A stretch of DNA of 64,000 nt from Plantibacter sp. VKM Ac-2880 (GTDB lineage: Bacteria; Actinomycetota; Actinomycetes; Actinomycetales; Microbacteriaceae), in contig NZ_JADKSJ010000002.1 of the NCBI RefSeq assembly GCF_015351235.1, positions 62,001 through 126,000 on the forward strand, given 5' to 3'. This document shows, in pieces, positions 1-7,465 of this stretch (position 1 is its first letter; each line of letters begins with the position of its first letter). Under the pieces are notes generated by a model, which was given only the letters and a program-made list of their open reading frames with translations, was not told the origin of the DNA and ran no database searches. A program made the translations under genes and the position numbers.

Positions 1-224
1 AACTCGTCCGTGCCGACGGGGTCGACGCGGACGATCGTCCGTACGGGATCGAGCGGGTGTTCGACGATCGCCCGACGGGCAGCAGGCTTGTCAGCCGGCG
101 CGACGGCGTCCTCGAGGTCGAGGATGACGGTGTCCGCGCGGTCGGCGGCCTTGGCGAAGCGGTCGGGTCGGTCGGCGGGGACGAAGAGGATCGCCGGTCC
201 CAGCGAGAGAGGCGCGGCGGTCAT
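1..224 (-). CDS. citE: CitE/HpcH-family CoA-ester lyase, N-terminal part (cut by window edge)
   Basis: Only the first 74 or so codons are present; the rest lies beyond the left edge. The reading frame starts with MTAAPLSLGPAILFVPADRP and contains VILDLEDAVAP, the family's first beta strand and acidic metal-site motif, typical of HpcH/HpaI/CitE lyases. The ATG overlaps the stop of the upstream MaoC gene by 4 bases (ATGA), so translation is coupled. In Mycobacterium tuberculosis the gene in this position (Rv2498c) acts late in leucine and itaconate breakdown, cleaving beta-hydroxyacyl-CoA thioesters such as HMG-CoA or citramalyl-CoA. The same role is inferred here from the conserved order carboxylase beta, carboxylase alpha, acyl-CoA dehydrogenase, MaoC, CitE. 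Catalytic residues further downstream cannot be seen. Confidence 0.85.
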   Translation of the reverse strand, partial: MTAAPLSLGPAILFVPADRPDRFAKAADRADTVILDLEDAVAPADKPAARRAIVEHPLDPVRTIVRVDPVGTDE

Positions 225-736
225 CGCGCGTCCAGGCGGCGGACGAGTGTCGTCCGGGTCGCGGTGGCGACGACGACACCGTCCTGGTTCCGTCCGGTGT
301 GCACGAGCATCACGAGCCCCTCCCCCGGTCGTGACGCCGACGGCCGCTTGTCTCGGACCAGCGTCTCGGCGTACAGCGTGTCCCCGTGGTGCATGGGCCG
401 GGGGAAGGCGACCTCCGTGAAACCGAGGTTGGCCACGATCGTGCCCTCCGTCAGTTGCGCCACCGAGAGCCCGACGATGGTCGAGAGGGTGAGCATCGAG
501 TTCACGAGTCGCTCACCGAACGGTTGCGTGGCGGACCAGGCCGCGTCGAGGTGCAGCGACTGCCCGTTCATGGTGAGGGTCGAGAACAGCACGTTGTCCG
601 CCTCGGTGATGGTGCGTCCTGGTCGGTGGCGGTAGGTCGTGCCGACCGCGAACTCCTCGAAGAAGAGGCCGCGCTGCTCGATGACCGGGCCGGGACCGTT
701 TTCGGGTCCGTCCTGCGGTCCGTGTTCGTCCGTCAT
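221..736 (-). CDS. MaoC-family (R)-enoyl-CoA-type hydratase
   Basis: A 171-residue hotdog-fold protein. The MaoC core is visible as YRHRPGRTITEADNVLFSTL followed by MNGQSLHLDA and the strand-rich C-terminal half (VAFPRPMHHGDTLYAETLV). The homologous mycobacterial gene Rv2499c lies in the same operon position, and the family hydrates unsaturated dicarboxylic acyl-CoAs. By context the likely substrate is 3-methylglutaconyl-CoA and possibly itaconyl-CoA. I place the start at the ATG 8 bases after the acyl-CoA dehydrogenase stop, which has GAGG 6 bases upstream; a further ATG 30 bases earlier would overlap the dehydrogenase. It overlaps citE by 4 bases. Substrate assignment is inference; the family call is secure. 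Confidence 0.85.
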   Translation of the reverse strand: MTDEHGPQDGPENGPGPVIEQRGLFFEEFAVGTTYRHRPGRTITEADNVLFSTLTMNGQSLHLDAAWSATQPFGERLVNSMLTLSTIVGLSVAQLTEGTIVANLGFTEVAFPRPMHHGDTLYAETLVRDKRPSASRPGEGLVMLVHTGRNQDGVVVATATRTTLVRRLDAR

Positions 737-743
737 GGTCGCC

Positions 744-1910
744 TCAGGACGCGAAGCCGAGCTCACGGGCGATGATCATGAGCTGCACCTCGGTGGTGCC
801 CTCGCCGATCTCGAGGATCTTCGAGTCGCGGTAGTGCCTCGCGACCGGGTTCTCGTTGAGGAACCCGTAGCCGCCGAAGATCTGGGTCGCGTCCCGCGCG
901 TTGTCCATGGCGGCCTCCCCGGCGACCATCTTGGCGATGGAGGCCTCCATCTTGTAGGGCGCTCCGCGGTGCATGCGCGAGGCGGCGTCGTAGTAGGCCT
1001 GCCTGGCGGCGTGGACGCGCGCCTGCATCTTCGCGATCCGGAAGGCGATCCACTGGTTGTCGCCGATCGGTCGCCCGAAGACGACCCGCTCCTTCGCGTA
1101 GCGGATGGCCTCCTCGAGGCAGCCCTGGGCCGCCCCGACCGCGAGCGCGGCGACCGCGATCCGTCCGCCGTCGAGCGCCGACAGGAAGTTCGCGTAGCCA
1201 CGACCACGCTCGCCCAGGAGGTTGGCCTCCGGGACACGCACGTCGTCGAACACCAGCGGGTGCGTGTCCGAGGTGTGCCAGCCGACCTTGTCGTACGGGG
1301 GAAGCGCGGTGAACCCGGGCGTCGGTACCGGGACGAGGATGGAGGAGAGTTCCTTGGTCACCCGCCCGTCGGCGCGGGTCCGCTCCCCCGTGACCGCCGT
1401 GACCGTGACCAGCCGCGTGATCTCGCTGCCCGAGTTCGTGATGAACTGCTTCGTCCCGTTGATGACCCACTCCCCGTCGACCAGCTGCGCGGTGGTCTCC
1501 GTCGCGCCCGCGTCGCTGCCGGCTCTGGCCTCCGTCAGACCGAAGGCGGCGAGCGCCTTCCCACTCGCGAGCTGCGGGATCCACTCCTCGCGCTGTGCGT
1601 CGGTGCCGTACAGGTAGATGGGCATGGCGCCGAGTCCGACGCCGGCCTCGAGGGTGACGCCGATGCTCTGGTCGACACGTCCGAGCTGTTCGACGGCGAG
1701 GCAGAGGGCGAAGTAGTCCATGCCGCCACCGCCGAGATCCTTGGGGAACGGGAGCCCGAAGAGTCCGAGCTCCCCCATCTGCGCGATGATGTCGTACGGC
1801 AGCCGGCGCTCGGTGTCGTATCGGTAGGCGGCTGGCGCGACGACCTCGTCGGCGAAGGCCTTCACCGTGTCGACGATCCGTTGGTGCTCCGGGCTGAGCT
1901 CGGTGTTCAT
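744..1910 (-). CDS. acyl-CoA dehydrogenase (branched-chain type)
   Basis: An FAD-dependent acyl-CoA dehydrogenase of 388 residues, full length for the family. Visible motifs are the FAD/substrate segment AFGLTEARAGSDAG near residue 145, FGGYGFLNENPVARHYRD near residue 350 and EIGEGTTEVQ near residue 370. The glutamate of GEGTTEVQ (about E370) sits at the position of the catalytic base in medium- and short-chain enzymes. Classical isovaleryl-CoA dehydrogenases have alanine there (GAGTSE) and place their base elsewhere. This enzyme is therefore more like short/branched-chain or FadE19-type dehydrogenases although it lies in a leucine-type cluster. It overlaps the carboxylase alpha gene by 4 bases (ATGA) and is co-transcribed with it. 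Confidence 0.9.
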   Translation of the reverse strand: MNTELSPEHQRIVDTVKAFADEVVAPAAYRYDTERRLPYDIIAQMGELGLFGLPFPKDLGGGGMDYFALCLAVEQLGRVDQSIGVTLEAGVGLGAMPIYLYGTDAQREEWIPQLASGKALAAFGLTEARAGSDAGATETTAQLVDGEWVINGTKQFITNSGSEITRLVTVTAVTGERTRADGRVTKELSSILVPVPTPGFTALPPYDKVGWHTSDTHPLVFDDVRVPEANLLGERGRGYANFLSALDGGRIAVAALAVGAAQGCLEEAIRYAKERVVFGRPIGDNQWIAFRIAKMQARVHAARQAYYDAASRMHRGAPYKMEASIAKMVAGEAAMDNARDATQIFGGYGFLNENPVARHYRDSKILEIGEGTTEVQLMIIARELGFAS

Positions 1911-3985
1911 GCTGGCGCTCCGTTCGTGGGTGCTGCGACGGGGTCTGCGGCGATCGTCGCGACCGATTGGCGGGTGGCGACCGTGCCGCCCGTGGTGACG
2001 TGGACGGTGACGACGCCGGCCGCGGGCGCGGTGAGGAGGTGCTCCATCTTCATCGCCTCGACGGTGACGAGCGGTTGTCCGGCCGCGACGTCGTCACCAC
2101 TCGCGACGTGGACGGCCGTGACGGTGCCGGGCATGGGGGTCCGGACCTCCGGCTCGACGGCGCCGGGCGTCGTGGCACCCCCTCCCGACGGGACCGCGTC
2201 GCGCGGGACGACCGTGACGACGCCGATGATGCCGTCGAGAGCGGTCCAGCGCTCGTCGCCGATGCGCATCGTCTCGACGGGGACGCTGGTCCCGCCATGC
2301 TCGAAGCGCCAGGAACGGTCCGTCCGCGCGAGGACGGCGGCATGCACGGGCTCCGCCTCGGCGACCGTGACCCGGGCGTCGTCACTCGGGCCGAGGACCT
2401 CCACCCGGACCAGCCGTCCGTCGTCGGTCCGCAGATGGACCCGCGACGGTGAGGTACCGCCGAGCCTCCAGCCTCCGGCGTCGGACCATGGGGTGCCGAG
2501 CGCGCCGACGCGGTCGGCCAGGGCGACGGTGCGGTCGTCCAGTTCGGCGAGCGCCGCCGCCACCACGGCACGGTCGTCAGGCGCGGTCGCGGGCGACTCG
2601 GCGAGGAGTTCGGCGATGAGACCGGTGTGGAGGCGTCCCTCGACCACGTCCGTATCGGTGACGAGGCGTCGCAGGAAGCCGAGGTTCGTCCGGACACCGA
2701 AGACGACCGTCGCCGCGAGGGCCGCGTCGAGTCGTCGCAGGGCGGACGCGCGGTCCGGCGCCCAACAGACGATCTTCGCCAGCATGGGGTCGTACCAGGG
2801 CCCGACGAACTGCCCCTCCGCGATGCCGCCGTCCACCCGGACGTCGGGACCCGCAGGCAGGCGGACCCGCTCGAGCACTCCGGTCTGCGGGAGGAAGCCG
2901 CCCGCCGGGTCCTCGGCGTACAGCCGGGCCTCCACCGCGTGGCCGGTGAGGAGGACGTCGTCCTGCGTGAACTCGAGTGCCTGTCCGGCTGCGACACGCA
3001 CCTGCCACTCCACGAGGTCGAGACCCGTGACGAGTTCAGTGACCGGATGCTCCACCTGCAGCCGGGTGTTCATCTCGAGGAAGGCGAACTCGTCCGGTCG
3101 GTCGTCGGCGACGAGGAACTCGACCGTCCCGACGCCCCGGTACCCCACGCTCCGCGCGACGGTGCAGGCGGCCTCGCCGAGGCGCGCCCGCTGATCGGCG
3201 TCGATGAGGGGCGACGGCGACTCCTCGACCACCTTCTGGTGCCGACGCTGGAGCGAGCACTCACGTTCGCCGAGGTGGAGGACCGTCCCGTGCGCGTCGG
3301 CGAGCACCTGCACCTCGATGTGTCGAGGCCTCGTGACGAACCGTTCGAGCAGCAGTGTCGGGTCACCGAAGGCCGCCTGCGCGACCCGGTGGGCCGAGGC
3401 GATCGCGGCGGGCAGTTCCTCGGCGCGCTCCACCACCTGCATCCCCTTGCCACCGCCGCCGCCCGCCGGTTTGACGATGAGCGGGAACCCGATCGCGATG
3501 CCGGCCGCGGTGAGCGCGGCGTCGTCGAGCGACGGATCGGCGACTCCCTCGATGATCGGCACCCCTCGGGCGGCGACGTGGTCCTTGGCCCGGATCTTGT
3601 CCCCCATGAGCTCGAGCGCCCGCTCGTCAGGGCCGATGAAGACGATCCCGGCTGCGGCGAGCGCCCTCGCGAGGGACGGCTGCTCGGACAGGAATCCGTA
3701 GCCGGGGTGCACCGCCTCCGCCCCGGTCGCCAGGGCGGCGCCGACGACGGCCGCGACGTCGAGGTAGCTCTCGGAGGCGACGGCCGGTCCGATCCTGACC
3801 GCACGGTCGGCGAGGCGGACGTGCGGGGCGTCGCGATCCGCGTCGCTGTAGACGGCGACACTCTCGACGCCCATGGCTCTGAGACTGCGGATGACGCGGC
3901 AGGCGATCTCGCCGCGGTTCGCGACGAGGACGGTCACGAACGGGCGCTGGAGCGCTGTGACCGGTCGGTTCGAGGTTTCGGTCAT
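1907..3985 (-). CDS. accA1: acyl-CoA carboxylase alpha subunit (biotin carboxylase plus BCCP), 3-methylcrotonyl-CoA carboxylase type
   Basis: A 692-residue biotin-dependent carboxylase subunit. The N-terminal biotin carboxylase domain begins with TVLVANRGEIACRVIRS, carries the glycine-rich ATP-grasp loop KPAGGGGGKGMQ and the catalytic FLEMNTRLQVEHPVTE. The C-terminal BCCP domain has the biotinyl motif VEAMKMEH, with the acceptor lysine near residue 646. It carboxylates biotin with bicarbonate and ATP and hands CO2 to the beta subunit encoded just upstream. I chose the start at MTETSNRP, 8 bases downstream of the beta-subunit stop; the open frame extends about 120 codons further upstream but only inside the beta gene. 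The MCC assignment rests on the neighbouring beta subunit and on synteny with Rv2501c. Confidence 0.93.
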   Translation of the reverse strand: MTETSNRPVTALQRPFVTVLVANRGEIACRVIRSLRAMGVESVAVYSDADRDAPHVRLADRAVRIGPAVASESYLDVAAVVGAALATGAEAVHPGYGFLSEQPSLARALAAAGIVFIGPDERALELMGDKIRAKDHVAARGVPIIEGVADPSLDDAALTAAGIAIGFPLIVKPAGGGGGKGMQVVERAEELPAAIASAHRVAQAAFGDPTLLLERFVTRPRHIEVQVLADAHGTVLHLGERECSLQRRHQKVVEESPSPLIDADQRARLGEAACTVARSVGYRGVGTVEFLVADDRPDEFAFLEMNTRLQVEHPVTELVTGLDLVEWQVRVAAGQALEFTQDDVLLTGHAVEARLYAEDPAGGFLPQTGVLERVRLPAGPDVRVDGGIAEGQFVGPWYDPMLAKIVCWAPDRASALRRLDAALAATVVFGVRTNLGFLRRLVTDTDVVEGRLHTGLIAELLAESPATAPDDRAVVAAALAELDDRTVALADRVGALGTPWSDAGGWRLGGTSPSRVHLRTDDGRLVRVEVLGPSDDARVTVAEAEPVHAAVLARTDRSWRFEHGGTSVPVETMRIGDERWTALDGIIGVVTVVPRDAVPSGGGATTPGAVEPEVRTPMPGTVTAVHVASGDDVAAGQPLVTVEAMKMEHLLTAPAAGVVTVHVTTGGTVATRQSVATIAADPVAAPTNGAPA

Positions 3986-3992
3986 GGTCCCG

Positions 3993-5600
3993 TCACATCC
4001 TGAAGAGGCCGAAGCCGGGGTCGGGGAGCGGGGCCCTGGAGCACACCTCGAGCGCGAGTCCGAGGACAGTCCGGGTCTGCGAGGGGTCGATGATGCCGTC
4101 GTCCCACAGCCTCGCCGTGGAGTAGTACGGGTTCCCCTGCTCCTCGAAGTCGGCGAGGATCGGCGCCCGGAACGCCGCCTCGGCCTCGGCCGTCCACTCC
4201 TCGCCCTTGGCCTCCAGCTGATCGCGTTTGACGGTCGCGAGGACGCTCGCCGCCTGCGGCCCGCCCATGACCGAGATCCGTGACCCCGGCCACATCCAGA
4301 GGAAGCGGGGATCATAGGCACGACCGCACATGGAGTAGTTCCCGGCACCGAAGGACCCGCCGATCACGACCGTCAATTTCGGCACCCGGGTGGTCGCGAC
4401 CGCGGTCACCATCTTCGCGCCGTGTTTCGCGATCCCGCCCGCCTCGGCGTCGCTGCCCACCATGAAGCCGGAGAGGTTCTGCAGGAACAGCAGCGGGATG
4501 CCCCGTTGGTCCGCCAGTTCGATGAAGTGCGCCCCCTTCAGCGCGGACTCGCTGAAGAGCACCCCGTTGTTGGCGACGATGGCGACGGGGTGGCCGTGCA
4601 GGTGCGCGAACCCGGTGACGAGGGTGTCGCCGTACTCGCGCTTGAACTCGGAGAACTCGCTGCCGTCGACCAGGCGTGCGATCACCTCGCGGACGTCGTA
4701 GGCGGTCTGCAGTTCCACCGGGACGACGCCGTACAACTCGGACTCAGGCACCGCGGGCGGGACGCTCGGACGCACCGCCCAGGCTCGCTCGAACGGAGGC
4801 GGGAGGGTCGCCACCGCCTCCCGGAGGATGTCGAGCGCGTGGGCGTCGTCGTCCGCGAGATGGTCCGTCACCCCCGAGACCCGCGCGTGGAGTTCCCCTC
4901 CCCCGAGCTGCTCCGGGGTCACGACTTCGCCGATCGCCGCTTTCACGAGTGGAGGTCCACCGAGGAAGATCGTGCCCTGACCGCGCACGATCACGTTCTC
5001 GTCGCTCATGGCCGGCACATAGGCGCCGCCGGCGGTGCAGGAGCCGAGCACGGCGGCGAGCTGCGGGATGCCGGCGGCCGACATCCGGGCCTGGTTGAAG
5101 AAGATCCGCCCGAAGTGGTCGCGATCTGGGAACACCTCGTCCTGCCTCGGCAGGTTCGCCCCGCCGGAGTCGACGAGGTAGAGACAGGGAAGCCGGTTCG
5201 CGGCCGCGATCTCCTGCGCACGGAGGTGCTTCTTCACCGTCATCGGGAAATAGGAGCCGCCTTTCGCGGTCGCATCGTTCGAGACGACGAGCACGTGCCG
5301 GCCGTGAACAAGCCCGATCCCGGCGATGACGCCTGCGCCGGGACTCGCCCCGTCGTACATGCCGTCGGCCGCCAGCGGTGCGATCTCCAGGAAGGGGCTG
5401 CCCTCGTCGAGCAGGCGGTCCACACGCTCCCTCGGCAGCAGCTTGCCGCGGGCGACGTGGCGAGCGCGGGATGCGGCCGGGCCGCCGGTCGCGGTGGCGG
5501 CGAGCGTCTCCGCGAGCGAGTGGGCCAGAGCGCGCTGCGCGGCCTCCTGCTCCCGGAATCGTGCTGCGGAGGGATCCACACTGCTCACGAGCTTGGACAC
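3993..5600 (-). CDS. accD1: 3-methylcrotonyl-CoA carboxylase beta subunit (carboxyltransferase)
   Basis: A 535-residue carboxyltransferase that moves CO2 from biotin to an acyl-CoA. The sequence matches the methylcrotonyl-CoA carboxylase branch: the segment [20 protein letters not shown] followed by [10 protein letters not shown] and by [20 protein letters not shown] is highly specific for MCC beta rather than propionyl-CoA carboxylase beta. Oxyanion glycines are seen in [17 protein letters not shown]. Translation starts at a GTG with AGGAG 6 bases upstream. It is the first gene of the leftward operon accD1-accA1-acyl-CoA dehydrogenase-MaoC-citE and diverges from a TetR gene across a palindrome-rich 105-base gap. 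The product acts in leucine catabolism after isovaleryl-CoA oxidation. Confidence 0.94.
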   Translation of the reverse strand: MSKLVSSVDPSAARFREQEAAQRALAHSLAETLAATATGGPAASRARHVARGKLLPRERVDRLLDEGSPFLEIAPLAADGMYDGASPGAGVIAGIGLVHGRHVLVVSNDATAKGGSYFPMTVKKHLRAQEIAAANRLPCLYLVDSGGANLPRQDEVFPDRDHFGRIFFNQARMSAAGIPQLAAVLGSCTAGGAYVPAMSDENVIVRGQGTIFLGGPPLVKAAIGEVVTPEQLGGGELHARVSGVTDHLADDDAHALDILREAVATLPPPFERAWAVRPSVPPAVPESELYGVVPVELQTAYDVREVIARLVDGSEFSEFKREYGDTLVTGFAHLHGHPVAIVANNGVLFSESALKGAHFIELADQRGIPLLFLQNLSGFMVGSDAEAGGIAKHGAKMVTAVATTRVPKLTVVIGGSFGAGNYSMCGRAYDPRFLWMWPGSRISVMGGPQAASVLATVKRDQLEAKGEEWTAEAEAAFRAPILADFEEQGNPYYSTARLWDDGIIDPSQTRTVLGLALEVCSRAPLPDPGFGLFRM

Positions 5601-5630
5601 TCGGGCTCCTGTCGTCGTCGACCGTGTGGG

Positions 5631-5684
5631 TGTTCAGTTACTGAGCACTCACTGAAACACAGGTTACGCTTCATTCACTGAACA
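5631..5684. promoter_or_regulatory. candidate TetR operator between accD1 and its divergent regulator
   Basis: The gap between the GTG of accD1 and the ATG of the TetR gene holds TGTTCAGT at 5631-5638 and its exact reverse complement ACTGAACA at 5677-5684. An inner imperfect palindrome lies at 5635-5654 (CAGTTACTGAGCACTCACTG, pattern CAGTnAnTGnnCAnTnACTG). The motif ACTGA recurs four times. Position and symmetry suggest binding of the adjacent TetR protein to both divergent promoters; this is inference from sequence alone. Confidence 0.55.
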
Positions 5685-5705
5685 TGTCCACCCCGAGGAG
5701 GTCCG

Positions 5706-6335
5706 ATGTCGATGCACGAACCGTCGTCGTCGACCACGCGCGTCGGTCGGTCGGAGGCCAAGGTGGCCCGCCGCGAGGCCCTCCTCCGCTCAGCAGCCGT
5801 CCTCTTCGCCGAGCGCGGGTTCACGGGCGTGTCGATGGAGGACCTCGGCGCCGCGGTGGGCATGAGTGGACCAGCCGTCTACCGGCACTTCGTCAGCAAG
5901 CAGGCGGTGCTCGCGGCACTCCTCGTCGGGGTCAGCCAGGACCTTCTGGACGGCGGCACGGCCGAGGTTGAGCGATCTGCGGACGCCGCAGGGGCGCTGC
6001 ACTCGCTCGTGTCCTTCCACGTGGCCTTCGCCCTCGAGCACCCCGACGTCATCCGCGTCCAGGACCACGATTTCGACAGCCTCACGCCCGACGACCGACG
6101 CACCGTCCGCACCCTGCAGCGCCGGTACGTCGAGCGCTGGGTGGATGTGTTGCACGCCCTGCACCCGTCCACCTCCATCGCGGCCCTCCGGATCAGGGCC
6201 CTCGCCGGCTTCGGTCTCATCAACTCCACGCCGCACAGCGCATCGCTCGGGCGGAACGACGCCGGGGCAGTCGACCGGGACGCGATCCGATCGACCCTCG
6301 AGCGGATGGCCGTCGCCGCGCTCAGCGCCCCGTGA
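5706..6335 (+). CDS. TetR-family transcriptional regulator, probable repressor of the leucine-degradation operon
   Basis: A 209-residue TetR protein. The N-terminal helix-turn-helix is evident at about residues 25-70: ALLRSAAVLFAERGFTGVSM followed by VGMSGPAVYRHFVSKQAVL. The C-terminal ligand domain resembles SACE_7040/ICP4-like TetR regulators found beside acyl-CoA genes. The start has GAGGAGG 5 bases upstream. It is divergent from accD1 with a palindromic region between them, so autoregulation and control of the acc operon are the simplest reading; the inducer is probably an acyl-CoA or acid intermediate. In mycobacteria a TetR gene (Rv2506) lies near the equivalent operon. Confidence 0.88.
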   Translation: MSMHEPSSSTTRVGRSEAKVARREALLRSAAVLFAERGFTGVSMEDLGAAVGMSGPAVYRHFVSKQAVLAALLVGVSQDLLDGGTAEVERSADAAGALHSLVSFHVAFALEHPDVIRVQDHDFDSLTPDDRRTVRTLQRRYVERWVDVLHALHPSTSIAALRIRALAGFGLINSTPHSASLGRNDAGAVDRDAIRSTLERMAVAALSAP

Positions 6336-6350
6336 CGGAACCGCTCGCCG

Positions 6351-6728
6351 TCAGTCGGAGAGCACCGACAACACGTTGCCCGCCGGGTCGGTGAACCAGG
6401 CGATGTCCGGCCCGTTCCCGCGCATGATGCCCTTCGCGTCGGTCGGAAGCTCATCGTCCGGGTAGAGCTTCGTCACCACGCCGCGCGCGTTCAGCTCGTC
6501 GACAGCCGCATCGACGTCCGCGACCGCGAGGTTGAGGACGGTGAAGGACGCCGGCACGTGGTCGGGCTTGCCGTAGACGAGGACCGACCCGCCCGCGGGG
6601 AGCGACAGGTCGAGGAACCCCATCGCGTTGTCGGCGACGGAGAGCCCGAGGACATCGCGGTAGAACGACCTGGCCACGTCGATGTCGTCGACCGAGAATC
6701 CACTGAAGACGTCCGTGTACGAGACCAT
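6351..6728 (-). CDS. VOC-family (glyoxalase/bleomycin-resistance fold) protein
   Basis: A 125-residue protein with the two beta-alpha-beta-beta-beta modules of the vicinal-oxygen-chelate fold: SGFSVDDIDVARSFYRDVLG at the N-terminus and FTVLNLAVADVDAAVDELNA in the middle, ending WFTDPAGNVLSV. The penultimate segment DPAGN is typical of glyoxalase-like proteins of unknown substrate. The start has GGAGGAG 8 bases upstream. It converges on the acc-linked TetR gene and diverges from a second TetR gene, sharing with it a 17-base palindrome, which suggests that the second TetR represses it. Substrate is unknown. Confidence 0.85.
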   Translation of the reverse strand: MVSYTDVFSGFSVDDIDVARSFYRDVLGLSVADNAMGFLDLSLPAGGSVLVYGKPDHVPASFTVLNLAVADVDAAVDELNARGVVTKLYPDDELPTDAKGIMRGNGPDIAWFTDPAGNVLSVLSD

Positions 6729-6748
6729 GAGCCGCTCCTCCGCGTCGA

Positions 6749-6765
6749 TGTGTACACTGTGCACA
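6749..6765. promoter_or_regulatory. 17-bp palindrome, candidate TetR operator of the VOC/TetR pair
   Basis: TGTGTACACTGTGCACA is a near-perfect dyad (TGTGnACAnTGTnCACA) lying 21-37 bases upstream of the VOC start and about 50 bases upstream of the TetR start. Length and symmetry are usual for TetR dimers. It overlaps the most likely promoter of the VOC gene. Confidence 0.6.
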
Positions 6766-6815
6766 ATGCCACGTCGCACGCGATCCGTCCAGAGCATCGC
6801 GACAGAATGGAACCC

Positions 6816-7451
6816 ATGAGCGTTCCCGCACCGGCACGAAGCACCTACCGGCACGGCGATCTCCGACAAGCCCTGCTCGAGGCCGGCGTCGAGATGGCCA
6901 GGCAGGGTGGACCCGACGCCGTCGTGCTGCGGGAGGCGACTCGACGCGCCGGCGTCTCCCCGAACGCCGCCTACCGCCACTTCGCCGACCGCGACGCGCT
7001 CGTCCAGGCCGTCTCCGACACCGCGCAGGGACTCGCCGCCGACCGCATGGCCACCGCCCTCGCGGCCGTGGAACCGACGGGCTCCGCCCCCGCGGACGCG
7101 CGGCTGCGGCTCCGCGCGGTCGGCACCGGCTACCTGCGGTTCGCGCGGGAGGAGCCCGGTCTCTTCCGGGCGGCCTTCTCGGTGCCGCACGACCTGAACG
7201 AGGCGATGAGCGTCGGCAAACGGGGCGCCTCCGGCCGGACACCCTTCGAGACCCTGGCCGGCGTGCTCGACGAGCTCGCCGAGACGGGTGTGCTCCCGCC
7301 CGCACGACGACCAGGCGCCGAACTCCTCGCCTGGTCGTCGGTGCACGGACTCGGCATGCTCATCATCGACGGCCCGCTCAGAGGCCTGGACGAGGCGACC
7401 GTCGAATTTGCGACGGAACACCTGCTCGACCTCGTCGACCGCGGGATCTGA
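6816..7451 (+). CDS. TetR/AcrR-family transcriptional regulator
   Basis: A 211-residue regulator. The HTH lies near residues 20-60 (ALLEAGVEMARQGGPDAVVL then AGVSPNAAYRHFADRDALVQ). The C-terminal half matches the TetR_C-33/WHG-type domain (GLFRAAFS, LLAWSSVHGLGMLIIDGPLR). An in-frame ATG 9 bases earlier (6807) is possible; neither has a strong ribosome site, so the start is uncertain by three codons. It diverges from the VOC gene over a 17-bp palindrome and converges with the E2 gene, leaving only 14 bases, with no terminator between them. Probable autorepressor; ligand unknown. Confidence 0.85.
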   Translation: MSVPAPARSTYRHGDLRQALLEAGVEMARQGGPDAVVLREATRRAGVSPNAAYRHFADRDALVQAVSDTAQGLAADRMATALAAVEPTGSAPADARLRLRAVGTGYLRFAREEPGLFRAAFSVPHDLNEAMSVGKRGASGRTPFETLAGVLDELAETGVLPPARRPGAELLAWSSVHGLGMLIIDGPLRGLDEATVEFATEHLLDLVDRGI

Positions 7452-7465
7452 GCACCGCCCGACGA

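Noticed and set aside
639-3194. An 851-codon open frame on the plus strand opposite the acyl-CoA dehydrogenase and carboxylase genes
   Set aside because: Arg/Gly/Asp-rich low-complexity translation, no motif, and exactly antisense to well-supported genes; expected from 69% G+C DNA.
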